Source: Archaeoglobaceae archaeon (GTDB lineage Archaea; Halobacteriota; Archaeoglobi; Archaeoglobales; Archaeoglobaceae). From it: DNA of 41,004 bases. The stretch spans positions 1 through 41,004 of the forward strand of contig WAPX01000021.1 in assembly GCA_015520485.1 (NCBI GenBank). Direction: 5' to 3'. The position numbers and the translations under genes are program-made. The notes below the pieces were generated by a model, which did no database searches, was not told where the DNA came from, and worked only from the letters and a program-made list of their open reading frames with translations. Of the stretch, positions 1 to 7,187 are shown piece by piece (the stretch's first letter is position 1; every line of letters begins with the position of its first letter).

Positions 1-450
1 GAAGAAGGTGTGGTGGAAGGCATAGTTCCGTTTCTCGGTGTTCTGAAAGCCATTCTGTTTGAACCGAACACCTCTCCACCATGCGGCGCTGGAAAAACGG
101 CTTTTGCAATAACCACTGACGGTAAAATAACGGCATGTCCAGTATGTGCGGATTTTGAGTGGAATGTGGTTGGAAGTCTGGAGGAAGGGATAAAAAAAGT
201 AGTTGATATAAAAAATCCCTGTAAAGAATGCGAGTACTCCACAATCTGCGGAGGAAGGTGTCTGTTCTTCAACAGAGAGTGGCTTTGGGGGAAGGAGGGA
301 TTTGAAACCGTTTGCAGAGCCTGCAGGCATTTAATAGATGAGATAAAGAGGCGTGTGCCCAAGATAATGGGAGCAGTTGAAACAGGAGCGGTGGAGCTAA
401 GAGAGCTCTACTACCCGCCGTTTAACAACACGACCGAAATAATACCGTAA
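1..450 (+). CDS. SPASM-domain radical SAM protein, C-terminal part (peptide-modifying type)
   Basis: The gene enters from the left edge in frame 1, so the radical SAM core with its CxxxCxxC loop is not in the window. The visible 149 residues form a SPASM auxiliary-cluster domain. PPCGAG is followed by a CPVC pair, then CKECEYSTICGGRC and a final CRAC, giving the usual cysteine ladder for extra 4Fe-4S clusters. Such domains occur in enzymes that modify peptides or enzyme maturases. The layout resembles the archaeal AF1577-type 'putative peptide-modifying' family, but that assignment is from memory of the family and the substrate is unknown. The gene ends with TAA at 448-450. The small membrane protein gene to its right is convergent. 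The in-frame GTG at 10 is not a credible start, because the reading frame is open to the left edge. Confidence 0.75.
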   Translation, partial: EEGVVEGIVPFLGVLKAILFEPNTSPPCGAGKTAFAITTDGKITACPVCADFEWNVVGSLEEGIKKVVDIKNPCKECEYSTICGGRCLFFNREWLWGKEGFETVCRACRHLIDEIKRRVPKIMGAVETGAVELRELYYPPFNNTTEIIP

Positions 451-494
451 ATATTTTACAGCTTTCAGTAACAATTTAAAAAATTAAAAATTAT

Positions 495-896
495 TTAGGG
501 TGGCAAAATTTTTCTATATTTCTGAAAAACAGAGAGTCCGGGTACTGCAAGTGGTATTAAGGCTATTTCAATTCTAAGGTTGTTCAGTGCAGACCACCTA
601 CTGCCAGTTATAAAAGCATCCAGTCCGTCTGCGAAAAACACCAAGGTGTAGAGCACTCCAAACACTGCAAGCATTAGAGACCCGAAAGCAAAGAAAGCTT
701 CACACTCTTCATGCATAACTCCTCTAAGGAAAACAGCGGAAATTACTATTAAAATCACTCCACCGAAAACATCGGCTGGAAAAAGCAGAATTGACTTTCC
801 TGTCAATCCCTCCAAGAATTCAACAAAGCCCGCTGTCAGTGTTACTGCAAACAGAACCATGGAATACGCTTTTATAAACTTTCGAGTGTCTTTCAT
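495..896 (-). CDS. Small membrane protein at the end of the feo operon
   Basis: The 133-residue protein has four hydrophobic stretches (about residues 10-30, 36-57, 64-88 and 105-122), so it is probably a four-helix inner membrane protein. I do not recognise its family. The ATG at 896 is preceded by GAGGTGA at 4-5 bases distance, and this ribosome binding site overlaps the stop codon of the FeoB membrane gene, so the two are translationally coupled. A link to ferrous iron uptake is inferred from this position alone. It carries one EEC cluster near residue 65 but no clear metal motif. Confidence 0.7.
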   Translation of the reverse strand: MKDTRKFIKAYSMVLFAVTLTAGFVEFLEGLTGKSILLFPADVFGGVILIVISAVFLRGVMHEECEAFFAFGSLMLAVFGVLYTLVFFADGLDAFITGSRWSALNNLRIEIALIPLAVPGLSVFQKYRKILPP

Positions 897-905
897 GAAC
901 TCACC

Positions 906-2174
906 TCAAATCAGTGAAAAGACATTGTAAACGACTAAAGCCACAACATAAGCTAAAACAAGCTCGTAAGCAACAACAAAAGCCGTCCATTTCCAGCTCC
1001 CGAGTTCGGACCTTAAAACACCGAGTGTAGCTAAACAGGGCACGTATATCAGGGTTATAGTCATCATAGCCAGTGCTGAAGCTGGTGTAAAGTGTTTTGG
1101 AATTACATTTGCCACGCTCTTCTCTCCAACCCCGTAAACCATCCCTAAGGTACCAATTACTATTTCTTTTGCCATGACTCCTCCAACTAATGCTACCCCG
1201 GCAGTCCAGTCCAGACCCATGGGCTTTATCAGTGGCGCAACAGCATGACCTATCAGGGATGCGTAGGATTTTCCGACTATTTCTCCACCATTTGTTGCAC
1301 TCCATGGATGTGTTGTCAGGAACCACATTATCAGGGCTCCAGCAAAAAGAACTGTTGACGCTTTCTTCAGGAATATCAAAACTTTGTTCCAAGCATTCAC
1401 GAGGACAACCTTTGGTGCAGGCACAGTGTAAGGCGGCAGCTCCATTAGAAGTGGAGATGCTTTCCCCCTGAAAACGAATTTTCTGAGCAGTGTTGCCATT
1501 ACCGCAGCCAGTGCGATTCCCAGAAGGTACATAAAGGTTATAACAGCTCCTGCAATTTTTTCAAAGAAAACCCCTGCAAAAAGCATGTAAACAGGTAACC
1601 TTGCACTGCATGACATTAGAGGATTGACCATTATCGTTATTTTCCTGTCTACCTCTTCCTCTATCGTCCTGGTAGCCATTATAGCCGGAACATTGCAACC
1701 AAAGCCCAGGAGCATGGGTATGAAAGACTTGCCCTGAAGGCCTATTTTGGTCATAATTCTGTCCATTACAAATGCTGCTCTCGGCAAGTATCCACTGTCT
1801 TCAAGTATGGCTAAGGCTACGAAAACAAACGCTATTGGTGGGAGAAATACTAAGATAAATCCCCAACCACCAAATATTCCGTCTCCTACAAGAGATGCAA
1901 GCTGCTGATTGCCTATACTTGCTTTTGCCCATTCTGCACAGGCTGAGAAGAAGACATTTATCGCATCGCTGAAGGGTACTGAGACGGAATATGAAAACTG
2001 AAAAACTGCCCACATCAAAGCCAGAAATATTGGTACGCCTACGTATTTATCAGTTACAACAATATCCATTAAATCAGAGAAAGTTTTTGGTTTTTCAATC
2101 CTTTCAACACACTTGTCAACTATTTCCCCAATTTTCTCGTATCTTGCTAAGGCTAACTCACTGACGAGATCCAT
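906..2174 (-). CDS. feoB: Ferrous iron transporter FeoB, membrane (permease) half
   Basis: This 422-residue polypeptide is the transmembrane part of FeoB, the GTP-dependent Fe(II) importer of the cytoplasmic membrane. It begins with the helix ELALARYEKIGEIV that normally links the G domain to the membrane domain. It then holds two Gate domains with the conserved LLGFGCNVPA motif and a second YVPCLATLG cysteine motif, and several hydrophobic helices. In most organisms this is fused to the GTPase; here it sits in another frame and overlaps the G-domain gene by 22 bases. The ATG at 2174 has a full GAGGTGAT ribosome binding site (complement at 2181-2188) six bases upstream, so independent translation is likely. 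A frameshift relic or sequence error is the alternative. Confidence 0.9.
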   Translation of the reverse strand: MDLVSELALARYEKIGEIVDKCVERIEKPKTFSDLMDIVVTDKYVGVPIFLALMWAVFQFSYSVSVPFSDAINVFFSACAEWAKASIGNQQLASLVGDGIFGGWGFILVFLPPIAFVFVALAILEDSGYLPRAAFVMDRIMTKIGLQGKSFIPMLLGFGCNVPAIMATRTIEEEVDRKITIMVNPLMSCSARLPVYMLFAGVFFEKIAGAVITFMYLLGIALAAVMATLLRKFVFRGKASPLLMELPPYTVPAPKVVLVNAWNKVLIFLKKASTVLFAGALIMWFLTTHPWSATNGGEIVGKSYASLIGHAVAPLIKPMGLDWTAGVALVGGVMAKEIVIGTLGMVYGVGEKSVANVIPKHFTPASALAMMTITLIYVPCLATLGVLRSELGSWKWTAFVVAYELVLAYVVALVVYNVFSLI

Positions 2175-2845
2175 TTTCTTATCACCTCTTCCTCAATCCC
2201 TGCTTTATCAAGAATGTCTTTATCTAATTCGAGAAGTTTTATAGCAACAAATCTCGGTGGGTAGTCTGTAAGAACAGAGTTTTCGATGACTTTTAATTCC
2301 AGACATTTTATATAATTTTCAATTTCACTACTGTACTTAACCACAGGCGTTTTTGGATTTTTCGAAGCTCGAACTATGGCGTCTTTAAGTTCATCTATTC
2401 CTTCATTTCTTACAGCAACCATTGGTATGACTGGAATACCGAGATTTGAGGAGAGCTTTTTTACATCTATCCTGTAACCCATGGATTTTGCCAGATCCAT
2501 TTTGTTAAGAGCGAGCACCATGTTTGCTTCTGCCTCTATTAACTGAAGAGTTAGGTACAGATTTCTCTCAAGATTTGAAGCATCAACTATATTCACGACG
2601 ACATCTGGTCTTTCGTTCAGTATGTACTCTCTTGCAATCTTTTCGTCTATTGACGTTGCTGAAAGTGAGTATATCCCCGGAAGGTCGACTACCAGCATCT
2701 TTGTGCTTTTATGCTCACACAAACCCTCCTTTTTCTCCACAGTAACTCCCGGCCAGTTACCAACTTTCTGCTTTGCCCCGGTTAAAGCGTTAAAAATTAC
2801 AGATTTACCCACATTCGGGTTTCCGGCTAATGCGACTTTTATCAT
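2153..2845 (-). CDS. feoB: Ferrous iron transporter FeoB, GTPase half
   Basis: This is the N-terminal cytoplasmic GTPase of the ferrous iron importer. It shows G1 GNPNVGKS (residues 8-15), the G2 region WPGVTVEKKEG, G3 DLPG and G4 NKMD. The helical GDI-like region follows, with PPRFVAIKLLE typical of FeoB. It stops after IRKWISSVS at the point where a normal FeoB continues into the membrane part. The chosen ATG at 2845 gives MIKVALAG, the usual family start. A GTG at 2857 lies within the AGGTG ribosome binding site and is less likely. It follows feoA in the same operon. Function presumably requires association with the separate membrane polypeptide. Confidence 0.88.
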   Translation of the reverse strand: MIKVALAGNPNVGKSVIFNALTGAKQKVGNWPGVTVEKKEGLCEHKSTKMLVVDLPGIYSLSATSIDEKIAREYILNERPDVVVNIVDASNLERNLYLTLQLIEAEANMVLALNKMDLAKSMGYRIDVKKLSSNLGIPVIPMVAVRNEGIDELKDAIVRASKNPKTPVVKYSSEIENYIKCLELKVIENSVLTDYPPRFVAIKLLELDKDILDKAGIEEEVIRKWISSVS

Positions 2846-2859
2846 GTTTCTGCACACCT

Positions 2860-3081
2860 TTACGCTTTTACCTTCACCACTACTTTTTCAGCCTCAGCCC
2901 TCCTTATCGAGAGCTTGTACCCCCTAATCTCGACCTCCATTGGATCTTTTAGAGGTGCGTTTCTAACAACCCTGACTTCTGCACCTCTCGTTAAACCCAT
3001 ACTCAAAAGTTTACTTTTTAGAGAACCTTCTATATCCAAAACTATAGCTTTCGTTCCCGGCCTGAGTTCGTGCAACCTCAT
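2860..3081 (-). CDS. feoA: FeoA-like SH3-domain protein
   Basis: The 73-residue protein matches FeoA, the small SH3-like cytoplasmic partner of FeoB. Visible signatures are LRPGTKAIVLDIEG near the N terminus, KLLSMGLTRGAEVRVVRNAPLKDPMEVEIRG in the middle (the classic L-x-x-M-G-hydrophobic-x-x-G pattern) and a final hydrophobic strand. It is the first gene of the operon and ends just before the FeoB GTPase gene. The ATG at 3081 has no strong ribosome binding site, which suggests a short or absent leader. A palindrome sits just upstream. Confidence 0.9.
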   Translation of the reverse strand: MRLHELRPGTKAIVLDIEGSLKSKLLSMGLTRGAEVRVVRNAPLKDPMEVEIRGYKLSIRRAEAEKVVVKVKA

Positions 3082-3089
3082 AGTTTTAG

Positions 3090-3113
3090 AATTTAATTTA
3101 GCTAAATAAATTT
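3090..3113. promoter_or_regulatory. Candidate metal-regulator operator/promoter upstream of feoA
   Basis: An imperfect 24-base palindrome is centred on the GC at 3101-3102. The core ATTTAGCTAAAT is perfect and the outer positions mostly pair. It overlaps A/T-rich sequence that could be the TATA element for the minus-strand feo operon. Iron-dependent DtxR-family repressors of archaea bind this general kind of TTAG-CTAA palindrome, so iron control is a reasonable inference. No regulator gene of that family is in the window. Confidence 0.45.
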
Positions 3114-3260
3114 TTAACCCTAATAAATTTAGATTTAAGCTCCAGCACTCTAAAGCATTTAGCTGTGCGAGTAAATTACCTAATAAGATTGAAAAATCGA
3201 AATAATTAAATGTGTCTTCTTTCCAAGCGTTAAGCCAGCCACAGTTCTGGAGGTGGAGGA

Positions 3261-3599
3261 ATGAGAGAGCTATTTATAGCAGCTTTGGCTTTTTCCCTGT
3301 TCATAGTCTGCCCAAGAATGGCAGGAATGACTAACGTAATTGCAAGTTCGACAAACGTTAATATAATAGAGGTTGCCGTTGCTGGCAGTTTACTGGCAAT
3401 TCCTTTTGTTGTTGCAATGGTACTGATTTACAGCAGATACGGGCTGTTTGCAGCTTTGATTTTTGCGGTGGTAACAGATTTGCTCTCCGCACTTGTAATC
3501 AGAGAAATAAGTTTTAAGGCTGGTATCGAAACACTGATAATTGCACTCTTCGTCATGCTTGGAGTTAAAGTTGCATCTTACGTATCTCAGTTAATCTAA
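3261..3599 (+). CDS. Small membrane protein divergent from feo
   Basis: The 112-residue hydrophobic protein has an N-terminal segment that resembles a signal or first helix (residues 4-17), a strong helix at about 40-60, and two more around 62-80 and 86-108. I do not recognise a family. The ATG follows a very strong GGAGGTGGAGGA ribosome binding site, so it is surely translated. It shares a 180-base intergenic region with the divergent feoA operon, so co-regulation with iron uptake is possible but unproven. Confidence 0.65.
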   Translation: MRELFIAALAFSLFIVCPRMAGMTNVIASSTNVNIIEVAVAGSLLAIPFVVAMVLIYSRYGLFAALIFAVVTDLLSALVIREISFKAGIETLIIALFVMLGVKVASYVSQLI

Positions 3600-3677
3600 A
3601 TTTGTATTATTCTAATTTCAAAAATTGAATTTAATTTATATTGCAATAATCGCAATAACTGCAAATAACTAAAAAAC

Positions 3678-3941
3678 TCAGGAAACGTAACTTTCGTCAT
3701 CATCCATGCAGTAGCACATGTCCTGAAGCATTTTCGTGGCAAGTCCTTTCAGAACATCGTCGTTCTCCACAAGCTCCCTGATGAGCGTGAGAGATGCCGC
3801 TTCTCTTATCTCATAACTCTTGATCTCTCCAAGCATCTTTACGAGTTTGTTTGCGAGTTTGAAGATTTCAGCAAGCACCTCATCCTCTTCGATTTCTTCT
3901 TCATCCTCTGCGAGCTCCAGTATTATATCTTCTGCATCCAT
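3678..3941 (-). CDS. Acidic small helical protein, unknown function
   Basis: This 87-residue protein is very acidic, with the run EDEEEIEEDE near residues 12-21. It is predicted to be helical throughout and ends in DMCYCMDDDESYVS with a CYC pair. I do not recognise it. The ATG at 3941 lies six bases after a perfect GGAGGTGA ribosome binding site, which supports translation. It is the last gene on the minus strand of the oxygen-defence cluster (rubrerythrin, superoxide reductase, FprA) but is about 90 bases beyond fprA. A role in redox stress is only suggested by location. Confidence 0.65.
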   Translation of the reverse strand: MDAEDIILELAEDEEEIEEDEVLAEIFKLANKLVKMLGEIKSYEIREAASLTLIRELVENDDVLKGLATKMLQDMCYCMDDDESYVS

Positions 3942-4029
3942 ACGATCTCACCTCCGGGATCAACTTTAAATAATTTTTTCCTTAAACAGAACAATAAAGC
4001 ACTATCGGCCGAATTCGGTAAAGATGCGT

Positions 4030-5202
4030 TTACTTGGCGACGATTTCTCCTATTTTCTCCCCGAGCTCTCTTGCAACTTCGAGCTCTTCTTCACTCGGTC
4101 TGAACTTTACTTTCAGCCCTTCGATAATTCCAAACTCCAAATCTTTCAGGAGCTCTATTATCTCTTCATAAGCTCCGATCCCCCAGCCGTAGCTCGAAAA
4201 TACGGCGGCAATCTTGTTTTTTGGCTTTAGACCTTTCATGTAAGCGAGAAATCCAGCTATTGGCGGGAACACAGAACCGTGCATTGTTGGAGAGCCTATG
4301 CACACAGCCTTTGCGTCGAGAATTTCAGTCATAATATCTGCCCAGGAATCTTTTCTGACATGGAACACTCTTACCTTAACCCCTTTTGAAGCAATCCCTT
4401 CGGCTATCGCCATTGCTATTTTTTCTGTCGAGTGCCACATTGTATCGTAGACGATCACAGCTTTACTCTCGCTCTCAAAGTTCGCCCATTTAACGTACTC
4501 TCTGATTATTCTATCCGGATTTCTCCAGACGACTCCGTGGGATGGAGCAATAATTTCAGGATTTATTTTCAGTTCCTCGAGCTTTTTAATAGTTCTGAGG
4601 ACATTTCTCCCGAAGGGCATGAGTATGTTGGCGTAGTAAATTTTGGCCCATCTTATCGCTTCACCCACTCCAAGCTCGTCGTCAAACCTCTCCGAAGAGG
4701 CTATGTGCTGACCAAATCCATCCATCGAGAATAGTACTTTTCTCTCTTCCAGCCATGTCATCATGCTGTCCGGCCAGTGAAGCATTGGCGTTTCGATAAA
4801 CGTCAGAGTTTTTTCTCCGAGTTTTATCCTGTCCCCGGTTTTTACTACCCTGAAGTTCCAGTCTTCGCCGTCGTAGTACTTTTCAAGCCCTTCTTTCCCC
4901 CTCCTGGTGCATACAACTTCAGGATTTGCCCTCCTGAGCAGTTCAGGCAGGCTACCTGAGTGGTCTGGCTCCACGTGGTTGACCACTAAGTAATCTATGT
5001 CGTCCAGTTTAACGTAACTGTTTATTTTCCTTATCTGCTCCCGGGCAAATTCGTGTTTTACACCGTCTATGAGTGCGTTTTTTTCGTCAGTGACAAGATA
5101 AGAGTTGTAAGTTAACCCCCTGCAAGTTTCGAAACCGTGAAAATCTCTCCCGCTCCAGTCTATTGCTCCAACCCAGTAAACGTCTCTGCAAACCTCCACC
5201 AT
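4030..5202 (-). CDS. fprA: A-type flavoprotein FprA / F420H2 oxidase
   Basis: The 390-residue protein has the two-domain structure of flavodiiron proteins, which reduce O2 to water (or NO) in the cytoplasm of anaerobes. The N-terminal metallo-beta-lactamase-like domain carries the diiron ligand motif HVEPDH (about residues 80-85), then LHWPDSM and a later SHG. The C-terminal flavodoxin domain starts near residue 247 with VIVYDTMWHSTEKIA, the FMN phosphate loop, and has GSPTMHGSVFP. In F420-using archaea this family accepts electrons from F420H2, which fits the cofG/cofH genes nearby. It lies between the superoxide reductase gene and the acidic small protein, all on the minus strand. The ATG at 5202 has only a weak ribosome binding site. 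Confidence 0.9.
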   Translation of the reverse strand: MVEVCRDVYWVGAIDWSGRDFHGFETCRGLTYNSYLVTDEKNALIDGVKHEFAREQIRKINSYVKLDDIDYLVVNHVEPDHSGSLPELLRRANPEVVCTRRGKEGLEKYYDGEDWNFRVVKTGDRIKLGEKTLTFIETPMLHWPDSMMTWLEERKVLFSMDGFGQHIASSERFDDELGVGEAIRWAKIYYANILMPFGRNVLRTIKKLEELKINPEIIAPSHGVVWRNPDRIIREYVKWANFESESKAVIVYDTMWHSTEKIAMAIAEGIASKGVKVRVFHVRKDSWADIMTEILDAKAVCIGSPTMHGSVFPPIAGFLAYMKGLKPKNKIAAVFSSYGWGIGAYEEIIELLKDLEFGIIEGLKVKFRPSEEELEVARELGEKIGEIVAK

Positions 5203-5271
5203 TTAACCACCAAAAAACGGATTAAAACAAAAAGACTATAAATAGATTGCCCAGCAATCACGTTTTACAAT

Positions 5272-5607
5272 CTACTCAACCTTTACCTCTTTCTCCGAGC
5301 TCCAGAGGCCGTGTTTGTTGCAGTAAGCTAAAGCTACGAGTTTACCACTTTTTGCAAGCTTTACCTTTAAGCTCACATCCGGACTCACGAACTCTGAAAA
5401 GGCAGACCTCGAAAGCATAATCGGGTTGAAGTCTCTGCCCTCCTCCTCGAAGTAAATTTCGATCCACCTTATGGAGTGTTCGGGCCTGTTCGGGTGTCCG
5501 TCGACGTAAACTCTCATTTCGAAACTTTCTTCAGCTTTAACGCTGTCGGGGCACTCTATCTTTGGTTTGTGGTTCGATGCTTTTTCACCCTCCGTGTATA
5601 CTATCAC
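5272..5607 (-). CDS. Superoxide reductase (neelaredoxin type) with altered active-site loop
   Basis: This 111-residue single-iron-centre protein belongs to the neelaredoxin/desulfoferrodoxin family, which reduces superoxide to peroxide. The iron ligands are visible: His in SNHKP, two His in HPNRPEHSIRWIE, and the Cys and His of AYCNKHGLW. In most family members the first His lies in EKHxP; here the same place reads SNHKP, so both the Glu and the catalytic Lys are replaced. There is no N-terminal desulforedoxin domain. The GTG at 5607 is chosen because GGAGGTG ends six bases before it; an in-frame GTG at 5616 lies inside that ribosome binding site. It is followed by fprA and preceded by rubrerythrin. 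Confidence 0.87.
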   Translation of the reverse strand: MIVYTEGEKASNHKPKIECPDSVKAEESFEMRVYVDGHPNRPEHSIRWIEIYFEEEGRDFNPIMLSRSAFSEFVSPDVSLKVKLAKSGKLVALAYCNKHGLWSSEKEVKVE

Positions 5608-5674
5608 AGCAAACACCTCCTTTTAGTTTTACTAAATTAATTTTACCAGTTAATAATTTTTGTTAAATAAAAAA

Positions 5675-6247
5675 TTACAGGCTCAGCATGTCGATCGCAA
5701 CGTAGTATCCTCTGTCATGCCCGCAGCTCGGACACTCGCTGGGCGGCTCTTTGCCGTAGTGTATGTACCCGCACTCCAGACAGACCCAGGCAACTTCCTC
5801 GTCCCTTTTGAACATCGTACCATTCTCAATAGCCTCGAGTATCGCTCTGTACCTTTTCTCGTGGTGAACCTCTGCTTGCGCTATCGCTCTCAGTCTTGCA
5901 GCCACATCCTCAAGTCCTTCCTCTTCAGCAACTCTCGCAAATTCAGGGTACATCTCCGTGTTCTCGTAGTGCTCGCCGTCCACGGCACTCTTCAGGTTAT
6001 CCACCGTGCTACCGAGAACGAGTGGAGCTTCACTCTCAACGCTAACCGCATTCACGTCTCCTTTCAGCTCCTGAATCAGCTCAAAAAGGGTTTCAGCGTG
6101 TTCTTTCTCGTTTTCAGCCGTTTCTAGAAATACCTTGGAAACGAAAACGTATCCCTCTTTTTTCGCAATTTTGGCGTAGAAAGCGTACCTGTTCCTTGCC
6201 ATGCTCTCTCCAATAAACGCTTTAACGAGATTTTCCAGCGTTTTCAC
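5675..6247 (-). CDS. rbr: Rubrerythrin
   Basis: The 190-residue protein is a classical rubrerythrin, a peroxide reductase of anaerobes. The N-terminal four-helix diiron domain has GESMARNRY, ENEKEHAE and a later QAEVHHEKRY, supplying the Glu and His ligands. The C-terminal rubredoxin-like domain has WVCLECGYIHYG and PPSECPSCGH for one Fe(Cys)4. The GTG at 6247 is preferred because GAGGTG ends six bases upstream and it yields the usual MKTLENLV start; the GTG at 6256 overlaps that site. It heads the minus-strand redox cluster with superoxide reductase and FprA. Confidence 0.93.
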   Translation of the reverse strand: MKTLENLVKAFIGESMARNRYAFYAKIAKKEGYVFVSKVFLETAENEKEHAETLFELIQELKGDVNAVSVESEAPLVLGSTVDNLKSAVDGEHYENTEMYPEFARVAEEEGLEDVAARLRAIAQAEVHHEKRYRAILEAIENGTMFKRDEEVAWVCLECGYIHYGKEPPSECPSCGHDRGYYVAIDMLSL

Positions 6248-6277
6248 GTTCAACACCTCACAGACTAAAACGTGAGA

Positions 6278-6326
6278 GTTTTCCTGCAGGGCAGCTAATT
6301 ACGTCTGCACACGAACGCAGGAAAAC
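6278..6326 (-). promoter_or_regulatory. Long inverted repeat in the rubrerythrin leader
   Basis: GTTTTCCTGC at 6278-6287 and GCAGGAAAAC at 6317-6326 are perfect 10-base inverted arms with a 29-base loop. A TATA-like GTTTATAAG lies upstream on the minus strand around 6358-6367, so transcription should start near 6335. That would put the repeat in the 5' leader of the rubrerythrin mRNA, about 30 bases before the start codon. It could be an RNA hairpin or a repressor operator. Confidence 0.45.
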
Positions 6327-6442
6327 CACCACTTTAACACATTTAAACATCGACCACTCTTATAAACTTAGCGTAAACCTCATCATGTTTTTCGTTTTGT
6401 TTCCCAGCACGCCAGTTTTTAGCATAAATTTAGAAAAATTGC

Positions 6443-7099
6443 TTACAGTTTTTTGTAGCAGAGCCACCAGTCAAGGCACTCAATTTCTCCGGCCTTTGCT
6501 TTCTCAAGTCTCTCCTTTGCAGTTTTCTCGTCAGTTGCTGGAGGTATTATGACCTTATCACCAATTATCTCGTTGTTCGGCCAGTTTGCTGGCAATGCCA
6601 CGCTATTTTCATCACTGATCTGCAGACCCCTGACCATTCTGAGAATTTCGTCCATGTTCCTGCCGAGTTCCTGCGGGTAGTACAGCATGGCTCTGATTAC
6701 ACCCTTTGGATCGATTATGAAAACGGCTCTTACTGTATTCGTACCCTTGCCCGGATGAATCATTCCGTACATTTCTGCTATCTTGCCTCTATCATCCGCT
6801 ATTATCGGGAACGGAATCTCTACACCCAGTTTCTCCTTAATCCATTCAGTCCACTTGATGTGGCTGAAAACCTGATCTATGCTCAGACCCACAAGCTCAC
6901 AGTTCAGCTTTTTGAACTCATCGTACCTCTTTGCGAATGCAACAAACTCAGTCGTGCAGACCGGCGTAAAGTCTGCGGGATGACTGAACAGCACAACCCA
7001 TTTGCCCTCAAAATCCTTTGGAAAATCTATCACACCCTTGGTCGTCAGAGCTCTGAACTCTAACGCCTTTTCTCCAAGCAACGGCATATTCGTGCACAT
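6443..7099 (-). CDS. Peroxiredoxin (Prx6/archaeal type)
   Basis: The 218-residue thiol peroxidase resembles the archaeal 1-Cys-like peroxiredoxins. The peroxidatic cysteine is in [11 protein letters not shown] (near residue 50). Two further cysteines at the C terminus ([15 protein letters not shown]) match the positions of resolving cysteines in the Aeropyrum-type enzyme. It reduces hydrogen and alkyl peroxides in the cytoplasm, complementing rubrerythrin. Two starts are possible: ATG at 7099 ([11 protein letters not shown]) or ATG at 7087 (MPLLGEK). There is no ribosome binding site, and a TATA-like run at about 7117-7128 suggests a leaderless message from 7099. It is divergent from an Lrp-type regulator. 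Confidence 0.92.
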   Translation of the reverse strand: MCTNMPLLGEKALEFRALTTKGVIDFPKDFEGKWVVLFSHPADFTPVCTTEFVAFAKRYDEFKKLNCELVGLSIDQVFSHIKWTEWIKEKLGVEIPFPIIADDRGKIAEMYGMIHPGKGTNTVRAVFIIDPKGVIRAMLYYPQELGRNMDEILRMVRGLQISDENSVALPANWPNNEIIGDKVIIPPATDEKTAKERLEKAKAGEIECLDWWLCYKKL

Positions 7100-7132
7100 G
7101 TTTTGAACTTATCGCTAATAAAATAAAAAAGT

Positions 7133-7153
7133 TTCGTTCGTATTTCGAACAAA
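7133..7153. promoter_or_regulatory. Palindrome between peroxiredoxin and lrp genes
   Basis: GTTCG (7136-7140) and CGAAC (7146-7150) form an inverted repeat with a five-base spacer, extended by TT at 7133-7134 and AA at 7152-7153. It lies just upstream of the TATA element AATATATATAA (7154-7165) of the lrp gene and close to the peroxiredoxin promoter. A protein of the Lrp family bound here could control both genes; this is inference. Confidence 0.4.
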
Positions 7154-7187
7154 GAATATATATAATGTTACGAAAATCGTTTCTGTA

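Noticed and set aside
901-1392. 163-codon minus-strand frame inside feoB
   Set aside because: It is out of frame with the clear FeoB membrane domain and rich in Cys, Ser and Arg, as expected for a shadow frame.
2172-2188. Programmed -1 frameshift joining the two FeoB parts
   Set aside because: The A-run AGAAAATG is not a canonical slippery heptamer, and a full ribosome binding site with an ATG at six bases explains expression of the second part more simply.
5660-6127. 155-codon plus-strand frame opposite rubrerythrin
   Set aside because: Rubrerythrin on the other strand has all its ligand motifs, so this frame is a shadow.
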